From: Pseudomonadota bacterium
Lineage (GTDB): Bacteria > Pseudomonadota > Gammaproteobacteria > Steroidobacterales > Steroidobacteraceae
DNA: 31,861 nucleotides
Direction of reading: 5' to 3'
NCBI GenBank assembly: GCA_021826035.1
Contig: JAKBBE010000026.1
Span: forward strand, 1-31,861
Shown: positions 9,401 through 16,322 of the stretch, piece by piece
How the letters are laid out: every line of letters starts with the position of its first letter
How positions within the stretch are numbered: position 1 is the first letter of the stretch
Translations under genes and position numbers: made by a program
The notes under the pieces: generated by a model
The model's input: the letters and a program-made list of their open reading frames with translations, nothing else
Database searches by the model: none
What the model was told of the DNA's origin: nothing

Positions 9401-9595
9401 GGCGGCGGGCAGTCTTAGTGGTGTCGCGAGTCGCAGCTGCGCATCGCCTTCGTGCAGGAGAAATACCGCGGCATGGAAGCTGGTCAGCTTGGCTTCGACA
9501 AATCGAATCAAACACGCCAGGATCTCGGGCAGATCGGCATTGGTACCGATCATGTTCCACAGTTTAAGCTCGTCTGCGTGATCGGCCGTTAGCAT
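6464..9595 (-). CDS. GAF-PAS-GAF-PAS-GGDEF-EAL c-di-GMP enzyme
   Basis: A 1043-residue soluble sensor/output protein with no membrane segment. Approximate domains: GAF 15-165, PAS 178-295 (ends LVGSVRDVTEHK), GAF 310-465, PAS 480-598 (NPAFQRITGYSGAEVIG to GHDITEQRK), GGDEF 605-765, EAL 785-1030. The GGDEF motif is intact (CRLGGDEF, about 687-691), with no Arg at the usual RxxD inhibitory-site position. The EAL domain keeps EALLRW (about 812), VNASPQQF, ELEITE, DDFGVGYSS, LKIDKSF and AEGVET, so phosphodiesterase activity is expected. It could synthesise, degrade, or switch between the two. The ATG at 9595 directly follows an alternative TTG; no strong Shine-Dalgarno is seen. GC is clearly lower than in the genes at 1600-5267, and IS remnants lie on both sides, suggesting acquisition. 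Confidence 0.9.
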   Translation of the reverse strand: MLTADHADELKLWNMIGTNADLPEILACLIRFVEAKLTSFHAAVFLLHEGDAQLRLATPLRLPAALVEQLKCRPLARTGDASLTAVIRNEGIFIGDPVAPQTTTGVTSVAHAHGIRSEWAMPLTTDTLRLGVLALYSTQAGLPSEPQRKFLEKCARIAALAAYNDRRHRLHDAQKHLLSTIYDNVSDVLFSVTVSENHEFIFESANRRFFEATCLSAHQVIGLPIERVIPEPSLSLVKRHYEQAIRELRTVQWEETTPYPAGLKTGEVRITPILDDRGICTRLVGSVRDVTEHKILQQQLERTSRLYAALSQCNQAVVQSETDQQLFATVCETSVTQGGMRFAWIGLRDNATNLLKPVAFHGYGSEYIDDIKVSVDARNPVGLGPGGTAYREQRPVWCQDFLSEKILAPWRDRGSRVGWKSMAALPLTCDDCVIGVFFLYCDTLHAFDSEAQHLLAEMAMDISFGLTKHKDRRERLTEQADLQKLSRVVEQSHNIVVISDSDALITYVNPAFQRITGYSGAEVIGHGTKLLMSPQTPPSTYAELRSRLAQGKSWQGELVNVKKDGTEFICLAHVSPLRSKDGTVSSFVGVGHDITEQRKSEMQIDYLTNFDALSGLPNRTLLGRRFEAEIQRSPNGDRNIALMIFDLDQFKFFNEADDHTLGDKLIGEIGLRLQETIEDDGVACRLGGDEFAIMLPDVNIQQAPSAAQKLLAKLAVPYGNESDRITMSASVGIAIYPDDGADFSTLSRNAELAMYRAKLDGRGCWRLYTEALHTSTKRTIQIVGKLRRAIYDGALELHYQPQFASNRVVGAEALLRWTDPALGTVSPSEFIPIAEDSGLIIAIDDWVLRTAVRQTKEWLDAGMDSLVICVNASPQQFRSEGFCENLVQILDASGLPPQKLELEITEGTAMRDPENVVAVLRRLTDLGVRIAIDDFGVGYSSLSYLKRFKVHRLKIDKSFVRDLVTDENDRAIVATIISMAKHMGLEILAEGVETQEQLEYLAAHGCELAQGYLLSMPLPAAEFVTFWKAWKNRQQSTPRVNEL

Positions 9596-9682
9596 CAATT
9601 AGCCGATCAGTATTGCAGCCCGGAACGTTTGGTTGGCCGCCATAGTGTCACTCATTGCAGGTTTCGGTGACAGCGTTGATCT

Positions 9683-9699
9683 CATGCTAAGATAGCATG
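9683..9699. promoter_or_regulatory. Perfect 17-bp palindrome upstream of the c-di-GMP gene
   Basis: CATGCTA-AGA-TAGCATG is a perfect 7-bp inverted repeat with a 3-nt spacer, 88-104 bp upstream of the minus-strand start at 9595. Its position and symmetry suggest an operator for a dimeric regulator. The regulator is unknown, and IS-related origin is possible. Confidence 0.4.
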
Positions 9700-9970
9700 G
9701 GGTTCCTGCGTAGATGCTCGCACCAAGGGGGGGCACTGTCAATCGGTGTACTGAACCACACAATCCAAAATCCGCGAAAGAGCCGGAGCTATTACTGGCT
9801 GGGAGACGCCAACGGTGTCACGCTCGCCGGTGCGAACTCGGCGTGACGCGGATCTGAGCAATCCTGGGCCGCGAGAAGCGGCGCAAGGCGGCAGAACTGC
9901 TGGACCAGAGGACTCCCGCCCCGGTCGAGCGACGGACAGTTCGTTTGAGGCATCGTCCCGGGCGCGCCCT
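9700..9970. other. Unassigned DNA before the IS630 remnant
   Basis: No recognisable gene. Short open frames on both strands lack starts, ribosome-binding sites or family resemblance. A short G-tract near 9727-9733 precedes sequence that may mark an insertion junction, but no terminal repeat could be paired. Confidence 0.35.
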
Positions 9971-10340
9971 TCAAGGCATCACGCCGAGCGTTGGGCGCCA
10001 GTGCTGTAGGGTCTTGATTGACCCAACAAAATCGCAGGCGACGTACGCGGCATAATTGATGTGGTGAGGCTTGGCGTAGGCACGCACGCGGTCCGGCGCC
10101 CTCTGGATGCGGCGAGAGTGTCTGGACATCATCCATTTCAAGTCCGTCACGTCCTTTGACGGTGCGCCGCGCTGGATCTCACGCCGCAGGCCGTCCTTGA
10201 AGTACTCGGATCGATTCAACTCCGGGAAGTACGGTGGCAGAGGGAACACCTCGATTCGATGGACGTGCGGTTCAAGCCACTTGCACGCGACCTTGATCTT
10301 GCGAGCGTTCAGAGCATCAACATCTGCCGACGCAGCTCCA
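9971..10340 (-). pseudogene. IS630-family transposase C-terminal remnant
   Basis: On the minus strand, from about 10335, the frame reads DALNARKIKVACKWLEPH, then HRIEVFPLPPYFPELNRSE, then REIQRGAPSKDVTDLK and RRIQRAPDRVRAY. This is the C-terminal third of an IS630/DDE-superfamily transposase. The final catalytic Glu lies in the PELNxxE motif, here FPELNRSE instead of the usual SPELNPxE. The N-terminal helix-turn-helix and the first two catalytic Asp regions are absent upstream. The frame continues past the usual end of the family to a stop at 9971-9973. Non-functional fragment. Confidence 0.7.
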
Positions 10341-10418
10341 TCTGATCTTCCGTACGTGCACGTCGACGGTCAGGGTTGATTTTGCCGTGCCGGATCGATG
10401 GGTCACGCCGCCAAATGA

Positions 10419-10619
10419 TTCGGGAGCTCCACGCCGGGTTATTACGACGTCGCACGAATCGCTGGGAGTACGGCGGAAGCTCTGAAGGAGGTCCGAGGAA
10501 AGTTGGTCGCGTGGGCGGATGAGGCATGGGCAGAATTTGTGGGACACGATTCGGACTTCGACGCGACGCCAGTTCAGGTGCTGCGGGAGATTCTCGATTC
10601 AAGCGGAAAGTCGCGATGA
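10419..10619 (+). pseudogene. Start-less ORF fragment, unknown protein C-terminus
   Basis: After a TGA at 10416-10418 the plus strand is open for 66 codons to TGA 10617-10619 without an ATG. The translation looks protein-like: PGYYDVARIAGSTAEALK, EVRGKLVAWADEAWAEF, then FDATPVQVLREILDSSGK. It is acidic, amphipathic and well balanced, unlike the Arg/Ala-rich shadow frames common here. I do not recognise the family. It is probably the 3' end of a gene truncated by the adjacent IS630 debris. Confidence 0.35.
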
Positions 10620-10971
10620 ACCGCATGCTCTTTGCGAAGGCGCACTGCTGTCGTTGGTCTACGAATCCACTTCGCGATCCTGCGCCCCGGCATGTTCTGT
10701 TTTCGAAGCAGTGGCCAACCGTTTTTTGTGCTCTAGGGCGGTGCCTCAAAAGTCAATTCGCCTCACCCCAAGACCACGATGGCGATCGCGAATCAATTGC
10801 TGACGTGAACTGAGGTTCTCGAGCAGCGCTCGGGACCCTGTCGCGGCCCGTGGGAAATAGCAATTCGTCAGGCGCCAGGCGCTCAGGTCACTTTGGGGTG
10901 ATCCGTGGCGCGAGCATCGTGTAGGCGATTGAGGAGTGTGCTTTTGGGGCACGTGCGCACGAACCGTCGTT
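10620..10971. other. Unassigned stretch beside the MFS gene
   Basis: A plus-strand frame (from ATG 10616 or 10526 to 10813) and a minus-strand frame (10746-11027) are open, but neither resembles a known protein. The ATG at 10616 overlaps the stop of the 10419-10619 fragment, so a second decayed gene is possible. I see no terminator for the converging MFS gene. Confidence 0.3.
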
Positions 10972-12216
10972 CTAAAGAGGATCGCCGCCTGCGGCCGCAG
11001 CGGCCCGTGCCGCTTCGTCTGCGCCACCGAAGAATCGCTGGTAGAGCACGATGTACAGCCCCTGCAGCGCCGCAGCGAGCATGAACGGCGCGGTGAACTC
11101 GCCGCGATGGATCAGCCAGCCGCCGATGACCGGGCCGATGGCGCGCGGGATCTGCATCGAGAGGTTCTGCACGCTCGCCGCCGTGCCGCGCCGTTCGGCG
11201 CGGGTCAGCCCCGCGGCCACCGCCTGGCGTACCCCCGCCGTGCCGCGATTGAACAGACCGCGGGCCGCATACAGCGCCGCGGCCAGACCGAAGTCGGGTG
11301 AGAAGGGAACGCAGAGCATCAGTGCGAGTCCGACCACGCGCATCGCCGTCACGGCGCGGACCGTCCCGATGCGCTGGCTTAGGTGGTGGGCGAGCACCGC
11401 CCCGAGCGTCGCCAGCGCGAAGCTCGCCGCGAGCGCCGGTCCAATGGCCGCGGGGCCTTCCCCATAGCGGCGCAGGAACCAGTACGCGATCAGCGGGGCG
11501 ATGATGCCGATCGCCAGTCCGTTGACGGCGTTGGTGACGGCGAGCTTGCGGATGCGGCGGTTCTCATCGCGTTTGATCTGCGCCTCGAGGGGGTCTGTTG
11601 GGGCCGCCGCCAGTGCGACCGGCGGCGCCTCGCGCGTCCAGCTGATCAGCGCCAGTGAGGCCAGTGAGCCGAGCAGCGGCAGACTGAAGAGGATGCGAAA
11701 GCTGGTCAGATCCGGGTAGCCGAAGCCCAGCAGCGGCGGCACGCTGACCAGCAACGCGCCCACTCCCATCCCGACGAATCCGAGGGTCGCATTGAAGGAC
11801 AGGGCGCGGCGGCGCGCCTCGCCGTCGACCTCGCGAGCGAGCCAGGCCTGTTCGACGGGCGAGAAGGGACCGGCTGCGCCGTTGGCGCCGCGGCCGAAGC
11901 CGGCGAGGGTGGCGGCTGCGATCAGGACCGCCTCGTTGGGTGAGACGATCGCCGCCAGCGCCGCAGCGGCCGCGGCGAACTCGTAGATGATGAGCAGCCG
12001 CCGGCGGCTCACGCGGTCGCTCAGCGGGCCGACGAACAGCGTCAGCAGGGCCCCGAAGGCGAGGCCGGCCATGAGGACCAGGCCGATCGCCGCGCCGGTG
12101 AAGCCGAGCGCATGCAGATACAGGCTGAAGCTCGCCACGGTCGCCCCCTGGCCGATGCTGCGCACCGCGCGCGCCGAGAGCAGGCAGCGAACGTTGTGGG
12201 GAAGGCGCTGGGGCAC
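10972..12216 (-). CDS. MFS permease, drug/efflux type
   Basis: A 414-residue integral membrane protein with about twelve hydrophobic segments in two halves. The loop between segments 2 and 3 reads GPLSDRVSRRRLL, matching the major facilitator signature GxLxDrxGrrxx. A hydrophilic central loop (about 205-230, EAQIKRDENRRIRK) separates the halves. The C-terminal half contains RGLFNRGTAGVRQAVAAGLTRAERRGTAAS, reminiscent of multidrug-type MFS proteins. The substrate is unknown. It starts with GTG at 12216; no better ATG is in frame. It lies 82 bp downstream of the REC-EAL gene on the same strand and may be co-transcribed with it. Confidence 0.75.
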   Translation of the reverse strand: MPQRLPHNVRCLLSARAVRSIGQGATVASFSLYLHALGFTGAAIGLVLMAGLAFGALLTLFVGPLSDRVSRRRLLIIYEFAAAAAALAAIVSPNEAVLIAAATLAGFGRGANGAAGPFSPVEQAWLAREVDGEARRRALSFNATLGFVGMGVGALLVSVPPLLGFGYPDLTSFRILFSLPLLGSLASLALISWTREAPPVALAAAPTDPLEAQIKRDENRRIRKLAVTNAVNGLAIGIIAPLIAYWFLRRYGEGPAAIGPALAASFALATLGAVLAHHLSQRIGTVRAVTAMRVVGLALMLCVPFSPDFGLAAALYAARGLFNRGTAGVRQAVAAGLTRAERRGTAASVQNLSMQIPRAIGPVIGGWLIHRGEFTAPFMLAAALQGLYIVLYQRFFGGADEAARAAAAAGGDPL

Positions 12217-12298
12217 CGCGGAGCATCCAAGCCGGGGCCGCTCAGTATCGGGTCAGGGCGCGCGCCGGCGCAACCCTGGCGCCCCGCCGCCGGACGAA

Positions 12299-13522
12299 TC
12301 AGGCCAGCAGTTCGGCGCGGTTCTGGCGCAGCCGCTGCAGCCAGGGCTCGAATTCCGTCGGCGACATCGCCTTGGCGAGCAGCCAGCCCTGCGCGAGCGT
12401 GCAGCCGAACTGCCGGACCAGCTGCCAGTCCTGCAGGGACTCGACGCCCTCGGCGACCGTCTCCAGTCCCAGCTCGCTCGCCATGTCGAGCGCCGAGCGC
12501 AGGATGACCTGCAGACTTTCCCGGTCGGCCGCTCCGTGCACGAAGCTGCGGTCGATCTTCAGCTCGGTGAACGGGATGCGGGCCAGCTGCTGCATGGACG
12601 AGAAGCCGGTGCCGTAATCATCCAGCGACAGCCGGAAGCCGCGCAGCCGCAGCCGCGTCAGTACCCCGAGGGCAACGGCCAATTCCCCGAGCAGCGTGCT
12701 TTCGGTCACCTCGAGCACCACCTGCTCGGCGCGCAGCCCATGCTTGCGCTGCAGGTCGGAGATTTCCTGGACGAGTTCGCCACGGTCGAGCAGCAGGGGG
12801 GAGATGTTCACCGCAATCGACAGGTCCAGTCCCTGATGCGCCCAGTGCGAGGTCTGCGCCATGGCAAGGTCCATCACGCGCAATGTCAGGGCGTGGATCA
12901 GCCCATGCTGCTCGGCCACCGGGATGAAGGCGTCGGGGGGAATCCACCCGCGCGTCGGATGGTGCCAGCGGGCGAGGGCTTCCAGGCCGCGCACCTTGCA
13001 GCTCCCGATCTCCACCTGCGGGTGGTAGAAGGCGGTGATGTCGCCGCGCTCGAGTGCGCCGCGCAGTTCCTGGGGATCCACCGGGGCGGTGGTGCGCGCT
13101 TCGCGCGCGTGCGTGTCGCCCGGCTGGCGCTGCAGGAGTGTGCCGAGGGCCTCCTGCGTCAGCGGCTTCGGCAGGCTGCCGAGGATGCGCAGTCCGAGCG
13201 CGGTGCCCATGTCCTCGACGGAGTGACGCAGCGAGCTCTCGCGCGAGGAGGCGACGATGACCGGGGAGCGCAGCCGCCGTGCCGAGAGCTCCGAGAGCAG
13301 CTCCGGCCCGTCCATGTTCGGCATCTCCAGATCGACGATGAGCAGATCCGGGGGGGCCGGCAGTGCATCGAGCAGGGCGAGCGCGGCCACGCCGTCCTCA
13401 GCCTGGTGGATCTGGCGGATGCGCATCTCGCGGCACAGCGCCGCGCCAATGCTCCGTTGGACGCCGCTGTCGTCGACGATCAGCACTGAATCGATGGCGT
13501 GCAGCGCGGCGGTTGCAGACAT
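12299..13522 (-). CDS. RocR-like response regulator with EAL phosphodiesterase domain
   Basis: A 407-residue protein with an N-terminal receiver domain and a C-terminal EAL domain, the architecture and length of Pseudomonas RocR. Receiver residues: acidic pair D17-D18, phospho-acceptor D64 in LLIVDLEMPNMDG, and K119 in LPKP. The EAL domain (about 155-400) keeps GLEALARW (E181), N239, EVTES (E271), the DDYGTGFSS loop (301-309), ELKIDRSF, AEGVES and QGWLLAKAM. All catalytic and metal positions appear present, so c-di-GMP hydrolysis controlled by phosphorylation is expected. The common YQP before EAL is YHP here. No partner histidine kinase is adjacent, making it an orphan regulator. Confidence 0.88.
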   Translation of the reverse strand: MSATAALHAIDSVLIVDDSGVQRSIGAALCREMRIRQIHQAEDGVAALALLDALPAPPDLLIVDLEMPNMDGPELLSELSARRLRSPVIVASSRESSLRHSVEDMGTALGLRILGSLPKPLTQEALGTLLQRQPGDTHAREARTTAPVDPQELRGALERGDITAFYHPQVEIGSCKVRGLEALARWHHPTRGWIPPDAFIPVAEQHGLIHALTLRVMDLAMAQTSHWAHQGLDLSIAVNISPLLLDRGELVQEISDLQRKHGLRAEQVVLEVTESTLLGELAVALGVLTRLRLRGFRLSLDDYGTGFSSMQQLARIPFTELKIDRSFVHGAADRESLQVILRSALDMASELGLETVAEGVESLQDWQLVRQFGCTLAQGWLLAKAMSPTEFEPWLQRLRQNRAELLA

Positions 13523-13739
13523 AGTCGCAATAAACCCCTAAGCCGCCCATCCGGCAGGGGGGCGACATTCGTCTCATGACCTGTATCGACTGGTGCGCTC
13601 CGAGACTTGAGTCGCATTGCGCCGCGCGAGTGTGACGTCTGTCTCAGTGCGGTGGTGGAAACCACCAAAGGGGCCCGGGGGCATACCGGTCGTTGCGTCC
13701 CGCAGCCTTCGTGGATAGACTTGCGCTCCCTCGAGGGAT

Positions 13740-13814
13740 GGGCGGTTAGCTCAGCGGTAGAGCACTGCTTTCACACGGCAGGGGCCACTGGTTCGATCCC
13801 AGTACCGCCCACCA
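13740..13814 (+). tRNA. tRNA-Val (anticodon CAC)
   Basis: A complete cloverleaf: acceptor stem GGGCGGT (13740-13746) with ACCGCCC (13804-13810), D stem GCTC/GAGC, anticodon stem CTGCT/GGCAG around the loop TTCACAC, and T arm ACTGG-TTCGATC-CCAGT. The anticodon at 13772-13774 is CAC, reading GTG valine codons. The 3' CCA is encoded (13812-13814). A broken tyrosine integrase and other decayed mobile genes follow directly, so this tRNA was probably used as an integration site. Confidence 0.95.
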
Positions 13815-14081
13815 ATAAAATCAAGTACTTAGCGATTCGCGTCCCCCAAAGTACGGAATACCTGCCTGCGGAATGCCGTTGCCGGCGGTGGACTCCAAGT
13901 GTCGCGGCGGTCATCGGCCGCCGTTCCCATCCGTCGATCGGTTTTCATGGCTCTGCCGGTCGGAAATCGGCATTCAGCATCGCGTCGGATGTCCTCAGTC
14001 CGGCGATCAGCGGTGGGGGCACGGGCATTCATGGAATCGAACGGCGTGCGACCTGTTCCGCGATGCGCTGGATCAGCAGGA

Positions 14082-14326
14082 GTGACGAAGCTCGCGGCCG
14101 AGATGGTCAAGGCGGGGGGCGCGAGGCGTTTCAGTTCCGCGACGTACGGCGGGCCGTCGAATCCCTGCTTGCCGGTCTTCGTGTTTCGCGGGATGTGCGC
14201 GCGCAGCTTCAATCCCATGGGCTCGGAGGTCATCAGCAACGCCATTGTGATTGTCACGACTACATGCCCGAGAAGACGCACGCGCTCCGGAAATGGGCGC
14301 GCCATTCTCGCCGCGGAGGATTGAAG
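14082..14326 (+). pseudogene. Tyrosine recombinase (integrase) C-terminal remnant
   Basis: The plus strand begins in one frame with VTKLAAEMVKAG (14082 on), then continues in another with FQFRDVRRAVESLLAGL (from 14129), RVSRDVRAQLQSHGLGG, RHCDCHDYMPEK and ALRKWARH. This is the end of a phage/ICE-type tyrosine integrase, typically FQWRDLRRT...RAQLQSHGLGG...RHYDRHDY. The Arg of the RDxRR box and the HGLGG region are recognisable. The position normally holding the nucleophilic Tyr (RHYDRH) reads Cys here, a one-base change. With at least one frameshift and no recognisable N-terminus, it is dead. It lies about 270 bp downstream of tRNA-Val. Confidence 0.7.
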
Positions 14327-14470
14327 TTGTGTGGGGTTGATTCAGGCCCGGGTGCAGGGAGGCGCTTGGGCCTCTTGTAGTGTCGGCGACGGCTCCGCTA
14401 TATGGCTGTCAGCAGGCGGGCTGGATGGGCATCCCGCAGCACGTCGTGCCTGGCTTACGCTTGGAAATTT

Positions 14471-14725
14471 CTATGATTGGGGCCCGGCCGGCGAAGTCCC
14501 GCCGGTTGGCATGATGAGGTCGTACCGGGGCAGCGTGCGCACGTATCTGCCGGGAACGACCTCGCTTGGGTTCACGGCTTCGCAGCGCGGTCGATATTCC
14601 GCCGGTCTCTGCTTGGCCTGGTACTCGCAGATTGACTGGTTCAAGAAAAACGGCGACGCAATCGATCGTTGGCAGACCGCGTGTCCGTGTGCGCAAACCA
14701 GGATAGTAATGACCCAGGCCGGCAT
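14471..14725 (-). CDS. Small Cys-containing putative exported protein, unknown
   Basis: An 84-residue frame with a hydrophobic N-terminus (MPAWVITILVCAHGHAVCQ), then QSICEYQAKQRPAEYRPRCEAVNPSEVVPG. This resembles short phage/ICE-borne hypothetical proteins with a hydrophobic start and spaced cysteines, but I cannot name a family. There is no Shine-Dalgarno before the ATG at 14725. An overlapping plus-strand frame (14331-14762) is also open. It is preferred only because its composition looks more protein-like. It may be a decayed fragment like its neighbours. Confidence 0.3.
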   Translation of the reverse strand: MPAWVITILVCAHGHAVCQRSIASPFFLNQSICEYQAKQRPAEYRPRCEAVNPSEVVPGRYVRTLPRYDLIMPTGGTSPAGPQS

Positions 14726-14828
14726 GGCGCGAGTATACGCCTCTGGGCATCACCTGCTGTAGCGGCAGAGGACAGCGAGTCCATGGGGAACTCCAGGAGA
14801 CGGGCTCTTGGGTAGAGCCCGTCGAGCG

Positions 14829-15636
14829 TCAGCACGAATGCGATAGATGCCGGCGGACCAATCGCAGTGCTGCAGTCAAATGTGAGTCTTTGCCGCGGCA
14901 GACGCGGATGCACGGCGGCACCGCAACATCTGGCCGTACCCCGACGCCGTCGATTTCTCCGATGCCGGGCGGTACGGAGTGCCCAACTTCAACCTCCACC
15001 CGATCTCTGTTGCCGAACAGTCGCACCGGTGAGGCGCCGAGGAATGCTCCCGCTGTGCGAGATCCGACTACCGTGGAGAGGTGCTCGCGCTTGATGAGGG
15101 CCGCGACGAGTTCCGTGCCGCTGCGGGTGCCGTGATTAATCAGTACCCCCTTGTAGACATGACTGAAGTACGGATCGTGCTGGAGCTTCGCCCGGTAAGG
15201 GGGCCTGCGCCACCGTAGTCGCCGCGCAGATCGAGGATTAGCGCGGAACATGCTGCTGTTCGAACTTGGTCAGCGCGTCGTTTAGCGCCGCCACGAATGG
15301 CGGGCTTGTTCCAGCCCAGAGATGCGTATACCCCACGGCGTGGCCTTGCACCCGTTCGACACGCTCCGACTCTTGCGTCGCGTCGAGAAAGAACTGTTGC
15401 ATGCTCTGATATTCTGGCCTCACCCGGAACTTGCGGCGCGTCTTGCCGTCTTCGGACACGACGAGCGTTGCCATCTCACCGGCTCGAAGGCCGAGCGGCC
15501 GATACCGCTTGCCGTTGATGCTCATGAGCTCATTGCCGGGCAGGATTCCAGCTCTCTGAGCGGGGGAGCCTTGTAGAACGTAGCGCGCAAGCCACTTTCC
15601 GTCGACGCGCACGGGCCATATCCCGGAGTACGCCAC
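14829..15636 (-). pseudogene. S41-family (C-terminal processing type) peptidase, frameshifted
   Basis: The minus strand carries two halves in different frames. From 15636: GIWPVRVDGKWLARYVLQG, SPAQRAGILPGNELMSINGK (a PDZ domain), down to a stop near 15238. A second frame at 15240-15200 holds ALILDLRGDYGGAGPL, the conserved S41 strand. A third, to 14829, holds VLINHGTRSGTELVAALIK and VVGSRTAGAFLGA, the segment around the catalytic Ser/Lys region (family SAxE is SGTE here). At least two frameshifts break the gene, and its 5' end is also lost near 15640-15720. Family members are tail-processing or carboxyl-terminal proteases in the periplasm. Clearly inactive. Confidence 0.7.
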
Positions 15637-15696
15637 GAGTTAATCGTCGATTGAGCGCGAGAATTAACCTCACCGGCCAGCCGCTGCTCGATATCG

Positions 15697-15890
15697 GCTC
15701 CTATGCGCGTTGGGGAGACGGCGAGACCGTCTGACGCCGGCGGAGATCGAGCGGATCGCCCGGACGGTCCGGCGACGCCCGAGGTGATCATCAAAGTGCT
15801 CAGCCAGGGTGGCCAGGACCTCAAGGCGGTCCGCCGTCACCTCGATCACCTGCGCGACCGGGAGGATGGGAAGTTCACCATCGAAGAGCT
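15697..15890 (+). pseudogene. Relaxase N-terminal remnant (VirD2/TraI-type)
   Basis: One plus-strand frame reads RLTPAEIERIARTVRR (about 15728-15775) and the next frame continues TPEVIIKVLSQGGQDLKAVRRHLDHL (15775-15855). Together these give the start of a relaxase/mobilization nuclease as found in integrative elements, where LTP..IERIARTVRRTPEVMVKV..G leads into the first catalytic segment. A one-base frameshift splits it. The rest, including the HxH motif, is missing because higB sequence follows. It belongs to a different relaxase family from the MobQ protein at 510-1586. Confidence 0.6.
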
Positions 15891-16135
15891 TTGGCTCTGT
15901 TTTAAAGATGGCGACGCGGAAGCTCGCGCTGCTGGACGCAGCTGCGACCGTGGACCTCCTGCGCTCACCGCCCGGCAAGCACCTCGAAGCACTGGAGCGT
16001 GACCGTCTCGGACAGCACAGCATTCGCATTGATGACCAGTGGCGCGTATGTCTTCGTTGGACCCCGGCAGGCGCCGAAGACGTCGAGATCGTCGACGGTC
16101 ACTCAAGCCGCCGATGGGGGGCTGAAGAGGCGGAC
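15890..16135 (+). pseudogene. higB: HigB-type (RelE superfamily) toxin, N-terminally truncated
   Basis: The frame contains SVLKMATRKLALLDAA, DLLRSPPGKHLEAL, then DRLGQHSIRIDDQWRVCLRW and EDVEIVDGH. This is the conserved core and C-terminus of HigB/RelE-type mRNA interferases. The first 20-25 residues expected for the family are missing, replaced by relaxase sequence in another frame. The natural stop after VEIVDxH is also absent, so the frame runs on to 16216. HigB cleaves mRNA on the ribosome; this copy is probably inactive. The antitoxin start follows at 16136. Confidence 0.7.
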
Positions 16136-16214
16136 ATGGCATTCAAGAACGGCGGAGCGAGCAGGGATGCTCGCGACCCTGTCGGTTCAAGTCACTTGCG
16201 CAGCGTCCATTCAT

Positions 16215-16232
16215 AACGTCAGTGATGACGTT
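16215..16232 (+). repeat. Left-end hairpin of the tnpB element
   Basis: AACGTCA-GTGA-TGACGTT is a perfect 7-bp stem with a 4-nt loop, about 90 bp upstream of tnpB. Subterminal hairpins of this type are what Y1 transposases recognise at IS200/IS605 left ends. Confidence 0.6.
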
Positions 16233-16322
16233 GTGTTTGGATGCGGAGCAGGACGTCCGACGGATGTTAGAAGTGGTGTCCAGATTGTTGATTTCTTGCG
16301 TTCAGACGTGATAAATGCGCTC

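Noticed and set aside
13829..14305. 158-codon minus-strand frame after tRNA-Val
   Set aside because: The plus strand here carries recognisable integrase motifs; the minus frame has no family resemblance and is its antisense.
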